A DNA stretch of 64,000 bases from Hahellaceae bacterium (GCA_024234575.1 JACKOB010000002.1:496001-560000); one strand, 5' to 3'; shown: positions 24,325 to 34,120, counted from the first letter of the stretch. Made by a program: numbers and translations. The notes: a model not told the origin generated them from the letters alone.

Positions 24325-25412
24325 TGATTAAACTCCTTGATAAGCGATGCGCGGTCACCGCGAGATAAAATGCGGTGGGATTTTTTTTCTAATTGATAGT
24401 CATACATAGGGTCATAATAATTGGTCAAAATCGCGTTGATCCACTCTCTATGACCAGTGTAATCATTGGTTTGTTGCTGGTGCCGGATGGCCTCACGCAT
24501 CAGTGCTTCCACTTGCGCTTTGCGCTCGCCACCGAGTCGACGCTCGATCCGCCCTAAACTATCCAGCAGATACTTGCTAAAACTTTCCCAACCCTGCGTC
24601 TCGCCATCACGCTTCAGATAAGCGGCAGTCATATCGATAACATAATCTTGTAAAACCACATCGATGCGATATTCGATTGGTTCCTCCAATACCATCATCG
24701 GGCAATTTGCCATCGCTTCTTTAAGGGGTAATGGCAGTGCACAACAGCCAATTAAACGGCTTTCATCTTCAAGAAAAACCGGGCCCTGTTTTTGGTGCCT
24801 GGCTTTCAACAATGCGACGGCGATACGGTTTTCAAACTCTATTTGGGTGGGCTGCGGGGTCAACATACGCCCAAAACTCGACCCTCGATGATGGGCAATG
24901 CCTTCCAGATCGATATGGTTTTGAAACTCAGACAGCAATCTGGTTTTACCGGTGCCGGTGCGGCCGCTGATGATAATTAACTTTAGCTCTCGCGACTGAC
25001 GCTCAATTTCATCAATAAGAAACCGGCGCATAGCTTTGTACCCACCGGTTACCAGTGGGTAATCGACTCCTGCGTCTTTCATCCACTGCTGTGTTGTACG
25101 TGAACGCAACCCTCCACGAAAGCAGTAGAGATAGCCCTCTGGATGGGCCTTGGCAAATTCGATCCATTTGGCAATACGGTTGGTCTTGATATCGCCGCAA
25201 ACCAGCTCATGACCCAGTTCTATTGCGCTTTCCTGACCCGACTCTTTGTAACGAATACCAATAAGTCGACGCTCTTCATCATCCATCAGTGGCAGGTTGG
25301 TTGATTTCGGAAAAGCACCTTTGACAAACTCAACCGGAGCCCGCACATCCATCATCGGTGTATCGTTAAGGAAGAGTTCGAGATAGTTATCGGTGTTGGG
25401 TCGCTGAGTCAT
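24321..25412 (-). CDS. selU: tRNA 2-selenouridine synthase
   Basis: SelU (YbbB/MnmH) replaces sulfur by selenium in the 2-thiouridine at the wobble position of certain tRNAs (Lys, Glu, Gln) using selenophosphate. The 363-residue protein has an N-terminal rhodanese domain with the catalytic Cys97 in YLYCFRGGLRS, and a P-loop domain with GRTGTGKT (150-157), the family's domain order and usual length. It is the first gene of the operon and shares a four-base overlap with the binding-protein gene. SelD, its selenophosphate supplier, is the last gene of the same operon. No selA, selB or selC is in the window. Confidence 0.95.
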   Translation of the reverse strand: MTQRPNTDNYLELFLNDTPMMDVRAPVEFVKGAFPKSTNLPLMDDEERRLIGIRYKESGQESAIELGHELVCGDIKTNRIAKWIEFAKAHPEGYLYCFRGGLRSRTTQQWMKDAGVDYPLVTGGYKAMRRFLIDEIERQSRELKLIIISGRTGTGKTRLLSEFQNHIDLEGIAHHRGSSFGRMLTPQPTQIEFENRIAVALLKARHQKQGPVFLEDESRLIGCCALPLPLKEAMANCPMMVLEEPIEYRIDVVLQDYVIDMTAAYLKRDGETQGWESFSKYLLDSLGRIERRLGGERKAQVEALMREAIRHQQQTNDYTGHREWINAILTNYYDPMYDYQLEKKSHRILSRGDRASLIKEFNQ

Positions 25413-25599
25413 TTATTATTTTCAGTTTTTTCAAGATAAAGCGCCTCGCGAATAAACCGGGGCAAGAGAGGGCGAATTATATGAAAAACTGCGCCTCACG
25501 GCCATCACATTAAAAAAACGACAAAATATCACTGCTTCCGTGACCATACAATTCCAGTCGCGGAAGCGAACAAGGAGGATGAGAAGGCGTTACGAGGCG

Positions 25600-27399
25600 T
25601 TATTCGAATAATCGCTTAAAAAACTTGCCTACAGGGTGCTCTACTGGCTTTTCTGCCTCATCTGGTTGTTCGGGGTCTACGGATTTACTTGATTGCGCTT
25701 TCTGCATTGCTTGCTGAGCCTCTGCCTGCATCTGCGCTAACTGCTTGTTGTCTGGGTCCAGCTCTAGGCCACGCGCAATCAACGCGAGGCTTTTGTTCTT
25801 ATTGCCTTTCGCACCAGCTGATTTGGCCAGCGCGGTATACCTTGCAACGACGTCCTGCAACCCTTTTTTAGCCTGTTGGTTGTTGGCATCTATTTGTAAA
25901 ACTTCCTGAAAATAATGTACGGCATTATCATTTTTAGGCAGCGTCAACCGGTCTCGGGACAACCGCTTCGTCGCCAGCACCAACAACTCCTGCACCACAC
26001 GCTGCACGCCTTCAGCAGCGACCTTATTGCCCGCATCCTTGGCCAGCACGCTATTGTAGAGCGCTAATGCCGTCTTGTTGCCAGCACCTACAAGATTACC
26101 ACGGGCGAATTGCTGCTCAGCGTCAGCCAACGTACGCTCGATGGGGCTTAGCTTTGGCGCTGATAACGGCTCTGGAGTACTCACAGCAGCTATTTCTTCA
26201 GCATCGTTTTCATTGACTGCCGGAGTCGGCAAGTCAGATGTGTCGTCGGCATTATCAACCGGCTCGTCTGTGATGCTATTTAGTACCTGCTGACTGGTCT
26301 CGTCGACAGTATCTTCAACGGACATATCGGACGCTTCATCAATCGTGTCCGGCTCATCCACAGAGGCTGCAGAAGCTATGTCGGGGCTCGGCGCTATCTG
26401 CTCAGGAACGACGGTTTGTACCAAGTCTCGCGAGTTATTTGTGGGGGATTCTGTCGACGTTGAGTGCCAGACAAACACCCCTGCGACAACCAACACCACA
26501 CTGGCTGCCGCCACGCTTATTACCTGGACGGATCGACGGCTGGAAGTTTTTTGTACAACATCTTCCGCCGGCGTGGGTGCCTCTTTGTTAATATATAAAG
26601 TGATCTCATCGACTAACGCAGCGGCAGAAGTAAATCTGTCTTCAGGAAGTTTTGCCAGCAGCTTGTCCAACAAAGGCTGATAGTAGGCAAGGTGCTCGGG
26701 AAGTGGCGGTGTCTCCATCTGCACGTGATTGATAATGGTATCGGTGTAGCCCTTACCCTGGTAGGGGTTATAGCCAATCAACATTTCCAGCAACACCACG
26801 CCCAGACTATACATATCTGTCTGAAAGTTCACCGGCAGGCCCTGGGACTGCTCTGGACTACTATAGGCCGCACTACCCAACGCTGTACCAGCCTGGGTTA
26901 AGGTCACATCGGTTTGCAGGTCTTTGGCAATACCAAAATCCGTCAGCAGCACCGTCTGATCATCACGAAATAGTATATTGGCCGGTTTGATATCTCGATG
27001 AACGACGCCTTTTTTATGCACAAGAACCAACGCCTGGGCCAGCTGTCTTATCAGCATCAAAGCGTATTCCGGTGGAAATATCTCACCAGCATATTTGGTA
27101 AGATCACCACCAATCACAAACTCCATGGCGATGTAATGGCGACCATCGGCCAACCTGGCAATGTCGTAAACAGAGATCAGATGCGGATTACTGATCGACG
27201 CAATAAACTTACCTTCATTGATAAACCTTTCGTTAAAGGCCTTATCATGCTTGTCTTGCAAAACTTTAATGGCAACCTTGCGCGACAACGACTCCTGCGT
27301 GGCGAGGTAGACTTCTGCCATACCGCCACGGCCAATCAGACTATGAATAACATAACCAGGAATGACGATTTCGTCATTCATTTCATTTTCACTGGCCAT
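25600..27399 (-). CDS. Transmembrane Ser/Thr protein kinase with TPR-like extracytoplasmic region
   Basis: Hanks-type kinase, 599 residues from the chosen ATG. It has Gly loop GRGGMAEVY, VAIK lysine, HRDIKPANILF catalytic loop, TDFGIAK and SSPEQ, so all catalytic residues are present. After a linker, one transmembrane helix (VISVAAASVVLVVAGVFVW) leads to an acidic Ser/Thr/Asp-rich stretch and a C-terminal helical region with TPR-like units (about the last 180 residues). GGAG lies 11 bases before the ATG at 27399; the longer frame from 27462 nearly abuts the GGDEF gene. It is co-directional with that gene and the solute-binding lipoprotein, suggesting one signalling unit. No PASTA repeat is seen, and the substrate is unknown. 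Confidence 0.88.
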   Translation of the reverse strand: MASENEMNDEIVIPGYVIHSLIGRGGMAEVYLATQESLSRKVAIKVLQDKHDKAFNERFINEGKFIASISNPHLISVYDIARLADGRHYIAMEFVIGGDLTKYAGEIFPPEYALMLIRQLAQALVLVHKKGVVHRDIKPANILFRDDQTVLLTDFGIAKDLQTDVTLTQAGTALGSAAYSSPEQSQGLPVNFQTDMYSLGVVLLEMLIGYNPYQGKGYTDTIINHVQMETPPLPEHLAYYQPLLDKLLAKLPEDRFTSAAALVDEITLYINKEAPTPAEDVVQKTSSRRSVQVISVAAASVVLVVAGVFVWHSTSTESPTNNSRDLVQTVVPEQIAPSPDIASAASVDEPDTIDEASDMSVEDTVDETSQQVLNSITDEPVDNADDTSDLPTPAVNENDAEEIAAVSTPEPLSAPKLSPIERTLADAEQQFARGNLVGAGNKTALALYNSVLAKDAGNKVAAEGVQRVVQELLVLATKRLSRDRLTLPKNDNAVHYFQEVLQIDANNQQAKKGLQDVVARYTALAKSAGAKGNKNKSLALIARGLELDPDNKQLAQMQAEAQQAMQKAQSSKSVDPEQPDEAEKPVEHPVGKFFKRLFE

Positions 27400-27467
27400 T
27401 AAATCTATTGCTCCAACAAAGACGCTGCAAACAGGCTTAAGGTTCCGGCTGCCTGCTCGCATTAGAT

Positions 27468-29738
27468 TCAGGATGACAACTTACCTGGACCATCCTGCAT
27501 CATTCTGACTATTTGGTCTGCCGGTAAAGCTTTTGAGAAGAAGTAGCCCTGCGCCAGCGTAATTCCCAAACTCTTTAAACAATCAACCTGGGCTTGCCGC
27601 TCAACACCTTCAACGACGACAGACAAATCGAGGTTACTCGCTAATGTAACGATAGCACTGGTAATTGCCTGGTCCTTGCGCGAGTTATCAACATCAACAA
27701 TAAAAGTGCGATCAATCTTCAAGCAGTCTATTGGCAACTTCTTCAAGTAGTTAAGAGACGAGTATCCCGTTCCAAAATCATCAATCGACACTCTAAAACC
27801 TATACGCTTTAAGTCTGTCAAAACGCGAATAGAATCTTCCATATCATGAATAAGTGTGGACTCTGTAATTTCTATTTCAAGTGATTGCGGAGAAATTTGA
27901 TGTTTTTCAACTTCCTGTTGAAGAAATGAGGCAATTTCAGTGTCATAAAATTGCACCGGGGATAAGTTAATCGCAATGCAAACATCCTTGTTAATTAACT
28001 GCTGCCACTCGGCTAATTGCCGCACCGCCTCCTGCACGATCCAGCGACCGATAGGAATGATCAACCCCCGCTCTTCGGCAAAGGGAATAAAATCCAGTGG
28101 CGGCACATATCCACCATCTTCCTTACGCCAGCGCAGCAATGCCTCGACCCCCTCATAAGCGTTGGTCAACAACTTCACTTTCGGCTGATACAGCAGCTCA
28201 AATTCTCCAAATTTTAGCGCCCGCCGTAATCCTGACTCTAATGCGATGCGCGCATCACTGTACTCATCCTGTTCGGCAGAATAAAAGCTGATACGGTTAC
28301 GGCCACGGTCTTTCGCCCGGTACATTGCGGTATCTGCATGTTTTAGCAACTCGCCTGAGGTGACGCCATCATCGGGAAACACCGCCACACCAATACTGGC
28401 GCCTATATATAGCTCTCGCTCATCCAGCTTAACCGGCTTGGCCGCCAGAGCCACCAACTCTTCACCAATTGCCGCATAATCTTGTCTGCCTTCGAAATTC
28501 GTCAGTATTACCGTAAACTCATCGCCGCCAATACGTGCCAGAGTATCGCTATCTCGCAATCTCGATTGAAACCTCTCTGCCACCTTTACCAGCAGGCGAT
28601 CGCCCATTTCGTGGCCCAGGCTGTCGTTTACTGATTTGAAATCATCTAAATCGATAAACAAAACAGCAACGCCACGCTCCAACCTTTCGGCGATCGCAAT
28701 ATCATGCTTTAGCTGCCGTTCAAAGCTCGCGCGATTAGGTAACCCGGTGAGCGGATCATGAAACGCGAGATGCTCCACTGCCTTTTGCTTTTCATGCAGC
28801 TCGGTTGTATCGCGAAGCAGAAAAACCGTTGCACTGATACTTAAGCTTTCATCTCGAATAACACACCCATTCAGCCAAACGGGAAACACACTGCCGTCAG
28901 CCCTGCACGCGTTAATCTCTCCGGACCAGCCGTTCACTTCATTCAATACGGTCATAATTTCTTTGGGTGACGACTCTGCCGAAGCAATAATTGATGCCAA
29001 ATCAAAAGGCTGATCAATTATCAGTTCTTTACGCAGCCCCGTAAGAGCCAGAAACTTGGGGTTGGCATCGATCAAATAACCATCATTATCAACAACTATT
29101 ACGCCTTCATCGATGGTATCCAAAGTGCTTTTAGCGATCTGGATTTCTCGCAGCGGTCTGACCAATGATTGCCGAACAACCGCATAGGCGATAAATACGA
29201 TCAATCCGCCTACCACCAACAATTGCATCAGATCCAGCACCAGCCCGGCCTGAAAAAACTGCCGATAACGAGAGTCATTCAAGGCAACTTCGACATTACC
29301 GATGGTGATTCCCTCTTGCATGATTGGCTTGCGCACAACCAACGCCGCAGCAGAAATAACCTGGGTATGATAAGCCGCCGTATAGGTCACGATCTTCCCC
29401 TGGGCATCACGAATGCGCCCCATAAACAGGTGTCCAAAATTGCCGTAGACCCTGATCGAAGAAACCTCAGGCGATTCCAGCTCTGAATCCAGAATGGCGG
29501 ATGCAACATCTTCAGAAAACTGTCTTGATGTCCCTTTTTGATAAATATTCCAAATCGTTGGTCGTACCGCATTGGCTACCCTGCTGGCGACAATGCCAGC
29601 CTGAGTGTGCAATTTACCTTCAATCTCCTGATAAGATCGATATGAGCGAAGCACCAGGAATGCTGTCATAACCAACGTGGTAATAAGCATCAAGACAGCA
29701 ACGAGTCTAAGGGAAAGATAACGTCCGGGTTTACTCAT
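27468..29738 (-). CDS. Membrane GGDEF-EAL protein with PAS domain
   Basis: 756-residue protein for cyclic di-GMP turnover. Order: N-terminal helix (about 9-28), periplasmic sensor of about 130 residues, second helix (about 165-187), PAS domain (STLDTIDEGVIVVDNDGYLIDANPKF), GGDEF domain and EAL domain. The GGDEF motif (about residue 403) is intact, preceded five residues earlier by an RxxD inhibitory site (RDSD). The EAL motif (EALLRW, about 531) and DDFGTGYSS are intact, so both synthesis and breakdown are possible. It starts only eight bases after the TRAP-type binding lipoprotein, and a kinase gene follows. The periplasmic sensor could interact with that lipoprotein, which is inference. Confidence 0.93.
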   Translation of the reverse strand: MSKPGRYLSLRLVAVLMLITTLVMTAFLVLRSYRSYQEIEGKLHTQAGIVASRVANAVRPTIWNIYQKGTSRQFSEDVASAILDSELESPEVSSIRVYGNFGHLFMGRIRDAQGKIVTYTAAYHTQVISAAALVVRKPIMQEGITIGNVEVALNDSRYRQFFQAGLVLDLMQLLVVGGLIVFIAYAVVRQSLVRPLREIQIAKSTLDTIDEGVIVVDNDGYLIDANPKFLALTGLRKELIIDQPFDLASIIASAESSPKEIMTVLNEVNGWSGEINACRADGSVFPVWLNGCVIRDESLSISATVFLLRDTTELHEKQKAVEHLAFHDPLTGLPNRASFERQLKHDIAIAERLERGVAVLFIDLDDFKSVNDSLGHEMGDRLLVKVAERFQSRLRDSDTLARIGGDEFTVILTNFEGRQDYAAIGEELVALAAKPVKLDERELYIGASIGVAVFPDDGVTSGELLKHADTAMYRAKDRGRNRISFYSAEQDEYSDARIALESGLRRALKFGEFELLYQPKVKLLTNAYEGVEALLRWRKEDGGYVPPLDFIPFAEERGLIIPIGRWIVQEAVRQLAEWQQLINKDVCIAINLSPVQFYDTEIASFLQQEVEKHQISPQSLEIEITESTLIHDMEDSIRVLTDLKRIGFRVSIDDFGTGYSSLNYLKKLPIDCLKIDRTFIVDVDNSRKDQAITSAIVTLASNLDLSVVVEGVERQAQVDCLKSLGITLAQGYFFSKALPADQIVRMMQDGPGKLSS

Positions 29739-29746
29739 AAAAAACG

Positions 29747-30811
29747 TTAGTCGTAGGGACCAAACAGTGAGTAGTAGTCATTGTACTCCTGTTTAAATGC
29801 TTGTTTATGCTCGATAAACTTTTTCGAAAAGTCATTTTCTGCTTTGTATTTGCGGTACACCTCATCCGAGGCAACCTTCCATCGAGCCAGATCTGCTTCT
29901 GTCCAGGTATTAAGGGTAACGCCTTCGGCTTTGAACTTCTTCAGTGCCTCAAAATCATTAATTTTGTTATCGATGGTGGTTGTTAAGGTATAGGCCTTAA
30001 TAGCCGTTTCGAGGATAAGCTTTAGGTCTGGAGGCAGCTTTGCGTAAGCCTTCTCATTGATCAAAAAGTCGGATAATACTGACGGCTGCCAAATCGCCGG
30101 AACAATAGCATAGGGGCTTAAATCCTGCAGGCCGAGATCCCAGGCGCCGGATGTAGTGGTCCACTCAACCGCATCCAGTGCACCGGAGGCCAGAGCCGGA
30201 CGAATTTCTGACGGCACCGTTGGTATGGCATAAGCACCACTGGCTGCAGCCAAAACTTCACTGGGCAGTCCGGGGCCAATCCTCACCTTCTTACCTTTTA
30301 GATCATCCAGAGAATTTATCGGTGCGCGCGACAACAAGCCGAATTCCATTCCTGGCCACCAAGCGGCGCGCCAGATCACTCCTTTCGGTTGCGAAAGCTC
30401 ATTGGCCAGCTGTGTGCCTTCAGCACCAAGAAAAAACAACATCGACGCATCAAGATTCATGAAATCAAAAGGGCCAGCATTCATGACCGCCCAGGCAGGG
30501 TGCTGCCCAGACCACCAATTTGGCCAACCATTACCCATTTCAATACGTCCATCACTGACGGCAGCAAATATATCCGGGCCAACCACCAGCGCATCGCTAC
30601 CACCGGCATGGGGAGTAATATTCAACCTGCCCCCGCTCATCACCCGTACATTTTCCGCAAAGGTGACAAGCTCTTTAAAGTCATTGGCCTGGGCAACCGC
30701 ATGAGACTGCAATTGCCAATGAAAAACAGGTGCCTCCTCCGCCTGCTGGCATCCCAATAACGCCAGTACACAAATCCAGCTCAAATGAATCAAACGCAGA
30801 ACCCGCGACAT
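29747..30811 (-). CDS. Orphan TRAP-type solute-binding lipoprotein
   Basis: 354-residue periplasmic binding protein of the DctP superfamily, the subgroup related to 2-oxo-acid/chloroaromatic receptors. A signal with lipobox LALLGC (Cys21) anchors it to a membrane. Family features are GGRLNITPHAGGSDALVVGPDIFAAVSDG, LDDLKGKKVRIGPGLPSEVL with the ligand-binding Arg, and ALDAVEWTTTSGAWDLGL. No DctQ or DctM genes are nearby. Instead a membrane GGDEF-EAL gene follows after eight bases. It may act as a sensory receptor rather than a transporter part. The ligand, probably a carboxylate, is unknown. Confidence 0.85.
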   Translation of the reverse strand: MSRVLRLIHLSWICVLALLGCQQAEEAPVFHWQLQSHAVAQANDFKELVTFAENVRVMSGGRLNITPHAGGSDALVVGPDIFAAVSDGRIEMGNGWPNWWSGQHPAWAVMNAGPFDFMNLDASMLFFLGAEGTQLANELSQPKGVIWRAAWWPGMEFGLLSRAPINSLDDLKGKKVRIGPGLPSEVLAAASGAYAIPTVPSEIRPALASGALDAVEWTTTSGAWDLGLQDLSPYAIVPAIWQPSVLSDFLINEKAYAKLPPDLKLILETAIKAYTLTTTIDNKINDFEALKKFKAEGVTLNTWTEADLARWKVASDEVYRKYKAENDFSKKFIEHKQAFKQEYNDYYSLFGPYD

Positions 30812-30962
30812 GACTTTCCCCCAATGCTAAAAAAGTGTAACCCCAGAGTTTTAAGCATAGAACAATTACAGAAAAGCACCCGGAACACTTAAGGATAGTG
30901 GTAGTAAAAAGAAGGGTGGACAACAAAGCACCAGTAACCGTGACTGTGGCTATGTGGCCAGA

Positions 30963-31772
30963 TCAGAAACCAGATTGAGTATCCAGTAATCGCTCGGGGA
31001 TAAATCTTTCGCGATCGTCAAACAATCGCCTGGTACTGACCCAAGTTGCCGTAAGCACACCAAAGCCAGTGCCTGCCGTGATAAGAAAGAAAATCATAAT
31101 CTGATACTTCACCGCATCCTGCGGCGAGCTTCCTGCCAGAATCTGGCCCGTCATCATGCCGGGCAGTGATACCAGTCCGGCCGTTGCCATACCATTGATC
31201 ATCGGAATCATTCCCGAACGGGCTGCTTCTCGACGAATATCGCTTACCGCCTCAAACCAGCGCTCACCCAATAGCAGTCGTTGATCAATTACTTCGGATT
31301 GATCCAGCACCCCCTGGGATAAACGATCCAGCGAAATGGCGATTCCATTCATTGTATTGCCGAGCATCATACCCAATAGCGGAATCGCGTACTGTGGCTG
31401 ATACCAAGGAGAAGGGGAAATCACCAGCGTCAATGCGACCACACTAAGCAAGAATGACGAGAAAAACATTGCCGTGGCAGATAGGGCAAAACCGTAAACA
31501 CCTTTGAGCCGGTACTTCTGCCGATCATTGACTTCCTTACCTGCTACCAGCAACATAAATGTCGCCCAAAGCAGCAGCCAGTAAGGACTCTCCGTTGCGA
31601 AGAGAAACATCAGGACAAAGCCAACCAGTGATAACTGCACAAACGCCCGCAAGGCAGAAATAAGCAATGTCTTACCTAAAGCCAGTTTCTGCCACCAACT
31701 AACACCCGCCAGTGCGAAAATCAGCAACGACGCTATGAACAAATCAACGTAGCCAAGCTCAATCAATGTCAT
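30963..31772 (-). CDS. fetB: ABC transporter permease FetB (YbbM family)
   Basis: Inner-membrane subunit of the FetAB exporter, which in E. coli protects against iron overload and peroxide stress. From the ATG at 31772 it has 269 residues and about seven helices. The family block PLLGMMLGNTMNGIAISLDRL and the later MIPMINGMATAGLVSLPGMMTGQILAG are diagnostic of UPF0014. A longer frame to 31799 exists, but the ATG at 31772 overlaps the fetA stop in the form ATGA, which gives coupled translation. Iron as substrate is by homology. Confidence 0.9.
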   Translation of the reverse strand: MTLIELGYVDLFIASLLIFALAGVSWWQKLALGKTLLISALRAFVQLSLVGFVLMFLFATESPYWLLLWATFMLLVAGKEVNDRQKYRLKGVYGFALSATAMFFSSFLLSVVALTLVISPSPWYQPQYAIPLLGMMLGNTMNGIAISLDRLSQGVLDQSEVIDQRLLLGERWFEAVSDIRREAARSGMIPMINGMATAGLVSLPGMMTGQILAGSSPQDAVKYQIMIFFLITAGTGFGVLTATWVSTRRLFDDRERFIPERLLDTQSGF

Positions 31773-32428
31773 TCGCGAGACTCCGGCTCTGCACCGCAAG
31801 CCCGGGGCAGCCGGCTGGTGACCATCTCGGGAAAACGCAGTAAAGCGCTGCCGACACGCTCGGCCTGCGCCATATTATGCGTCACCCAAAGCGTGGGAAT
31901 GGCATTGCGGGCGATATACTCTTGCAGAAACGATTCAACCCGCAACGTTGTTTCGTCATCAAGACTGGCCGTGGGTTCATCTAGAAGCAATACTTTCGGC
32001 TGGTTTTGCAGGGCTCTTAACAACACTAACCGCTGGCGCTGGCCAGTCGAAAGATAGCCAATCGGTTTACTGCCGTCGGCTTTGCTCAATCCAACCTTTT
32101 CCCACACAGCGTCGTCTGGTGGCTGGGCAAAATGAGGGAGCGCCGAGGGAAACCACCAACGGCTCTCGGCAGGCACCAGCTGTACCTGCTTTCGCCATTG
32201 CGACGGAGGAAGGTGGTTTTTTTCGTGGCCAGACAGCCAAACTTCACCGGTATTTGGAATTAAATCGGCAATACCTTTAAGTAAACAGCTTTTGCCGCAA
32301 CCAGATGGCCCCATCAACACCAGAACCTCGCCTTGGCGAACCGTTAAATTAGCGCCCGCCACCACACCTGCAGAAAGATTAATGACTTTCAGGTCTGAGG
32401 GTTCATGGTTGCTTTGACATTGGCTCAC
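31769..32428 (-). CDS. fetA: ABC transporter ATPase FetA (YbbL family)
   Basis: 219-residue ATP-binding subunit paired with FetB. It has Walker A GPSGCGKS (40-47), signature YLSTGQRQRL, Walker B VLLLDEPTASLD and switch VTHNM. The short length and the VPAESRWWFPSALPHF Q-loop region match the YbbL group. Four-base overlap with fetB. It is separated from a CBS-domain gene by about 45 bases in the same direction, so a longer transcript is possible. No iron-responsive Fur box was recognised upstream. Confidence 0.88.
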   Translation of the reverse strand: MSQCQSNHEPSDLKVINLSAGVVAGANLTVRQGEVLVLMGPSGCGKSCLLKGIADLIPNTGEVWLSGHEKNHLPPSQWRKQVQLVPAESRWWFPSALPHFAQPPDDAVWEKVGLSKADGSKPIGYLSTGQRQRLVLLRALQNQPKVLLLDEPTASLDDETTLRVESFLQEYIARNAIPTLWVTHNMAQAERVGSALLRFPEMVTSRLPRACGAEPESRE

Positions 32429-32471
32429 TCGGGCACCCTGCTTCTGATTTACATGGGCAAACGCCTGTCTA

Positions 32472-32903
32472 TCAGTTGTTCTTTTGCATATCCAGCAAAT
32501 CGTTTAACGCATGCAGAAGATCCACTGCAGACAACATACCTACCAGCGCACCGGTTTTATCCAAAATAGGTGCCGCTCCGATACGCTGTTCCAACAGCAT
32601 TTTTACAGCCTTACTTAGCGTGTCATAGGTATGCAGGCAAAATACATTCTTATTCATGATATCAGCAACGCATAAATCATCACTTAAGTTATAAACGTGG
32701 GCAATATCCGGAGCCTCATCCACCCAGTTTGGACGACGCAACTCTCTGTCACTTACAATGCCGACCAGCAGACCGCTCTCATCTACAATCGGCAAATGAC
32801 GTATTTTTTTCTCTCGCATTAGAAAAAATGCTTCTCTTAACCCTACGTCTTTTTTAGCCGATATAACCTTGGCAGACATGTATTCAGTGACTTTAGTTGG
32901 CAT
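32472..32903 (-). CDS. CBS-domain pair protein
   Basis: 143-residue cytoplasmic protein consisting of two CBS motifs: MSAKVISAKKDVGLREAFFLMREKKIRHLPIVD with GIVSDRELR, and MNKNVFCLHTYDTLSKAVKMLLEQRIGAAPILD with GMLSAVDLLHAL. Such pairs bind adenosyl nucleotides and regulate partners. GGAG lies nine bases before the ATG at 32903; a further in-frame ATG at 32918 contains this site and is less likely. The function is unknown. A second CBS protein of the window (38356) is of a different subtype. Confidence 0.85.
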   Translation of the reverse strand: MPTKVTEYMSAKVISAKKDVGLREAFFLMREKKIRHLPIVDESGLLVGIVSDRELRRPNWVDEAPDIAHVYNLSDDLCVADIMNKNVFCLHTYDTLSKAVKMLLEQRIGAAPILDKTGALVGMLSAVDLLHALNDLLDMQKNN

Positions 32904-33264
32904 TATGTGGTGCTCCATTTAGCGTATTATTCGGTTCACTAAGCAGTAAAACTCATGGTGATAACAAGATATGGATTGTAAAGTTCTTGGGGCTGTTAAC
33001 AGAGTATATGTGACCGATACTTCATCTTTAGACAATATCGGAAACGTCTTTTAACTAATGTGCTCAATCGGTAGACAGCATAAGAAGGCCCTAATACTAT
33101 CAACAAGTGCGCCGTTCAATAATTGCCCACGATCAACATCGGTGCAACTTAAAAAAGATCCCGTTCTTCTGGGCATGGTAAAAAAAACAATGCAGCTGGG
33201 TAACATCAACCCGCAACACAGCCCCCAAGCGGCTTATAACAATAAAAGTAAATAGGAAAAAGCA
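32904..33264. other. Intergenic region between CBS and methyltransferase genes
   Basis: About 360 bases. A 65-codon frame at 33058-33255 has no recognisable domain, no good ribosome site and unlikely composition, so it is not called. CCGATA/TATCGG arms at 33014-33041 form a weak hairpin. The rest holds the divergent promoters of the two flanking genes. Confidence 0.45.
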
Positions 33265-34113
33265 ATGAAAACCGACAGTTCCCCGGTAAGCCTGACAGGC
33301 CACTTCACCGGGCAAGTCTGGTGTGAGCATGGTTATTCGCCAGAGCTTATGGGCTCATCGCTGGGCAAAATTCTCTATCACCTGCACCGGCCTTTGGGCT
33401 GGCTCAACAACCAGCTTTTTGGCAACAACCTCGAAACCATGCTGCTACAGCGTCATCAACTGATTGATCAATTAGTGTTTAAAGCGATTGAAGAGCAAGG
33501 CATAACGCAGATTATCGAAATTGCCAGCGGCTTGTCATCGCGCTCTATTCGCACACTCGCTCGTTACGCGGATGAAGATATCCACTACATCGAGGCCGAT
33601 TTGCCACAAATGTGTCGCTGGAAAAACGAGCGCCTGGTTGACTACCGATTAAACGACAGCAGGTTAAAAGTTGCACCGGTGAATATACTTCGCAGTGCGG
33701 GGAACTACAGCCCTGAACACCTGTTTGCCAGTCTTGACAGCACTCGCCCGACACTGGTCATCACCGAGGGGCTAGTCAACTATTTTCCTCTTACCACTAT
33801 TGAGGATTTCTGGAAGCGTTTGGCGGATATGTTGGACGTCTTTCCTGTGGCCACCTACATTTCAGATATCTGGCCTAATCTGGCGGCTTACGAAGTACAG
33901 AAAACTTACAAGCTGGGGATTCAGGCGATACAAATGTTTACCCGTCAGAAAGTACCACTGCACTACAACAGCGAAGACGAAATAAACGAAGGACTTCGTC
34001 ATTGCGGATTTCAGGAGGTAACGGTGTATAACCCGGATAATTTAAGCGATGAATTCGACATTCCGGCAATGCGGGGCGACAGCTTATTTAGAGTGGCTCA
34101 GGCAAATCGATAG
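33265..34113 (+). CDS. SAM-dependent methyltransferase (LCM family)
   Basis: 282-residue class I methyltransferase resembling the leucine carboxyl methyltransferase/PpmE family. The SAM-binding region is IIEIASGLSSRSIRTLARYADEDIHYIEADLPQM, followed by LVITEGLVNYFPLTTIEDFWKRLADML, the family's conserved TEG..Y segment. The target, which could be a carboxylate on a small molecule or protein, is unknown. AGGAAAAAGCA precedes the ATG. A long inverted repeat follows the stop. Confidence 0.8.
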   Translation: MKTDSSPVSLTGHFTGQVWCEHGYSPELMGSSLGKILYHLHRPLGWLNNQLFGNNLETMLLQRHQLIDQLVFKAIEEQGITQIIEIASGLSSRSIRTLARYADEDIHYIEADLPQMCRWKNERLVDYRLNDSRLKVAPVNILRSAGNYSPEHLFASLDSTRPTLVITEGLVNYFPLTTIEDFWKRLADMLDVFPVATYISDIWPNLAAYEVQKTYKLGIQAIQMFTRQKVPLHYNSEDEINEGLRHCGFQEVTVYNPDNLSDEFDIPAMRGDSLFRVAQANR

Positions 34114-34120
34114 TTGAAGA

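Noticed and set aside
33058..33255. Small protein gene on the plus strand
   Set aside because: No ribosome site, no domain, and low-complexity unlike proteins of this genome.
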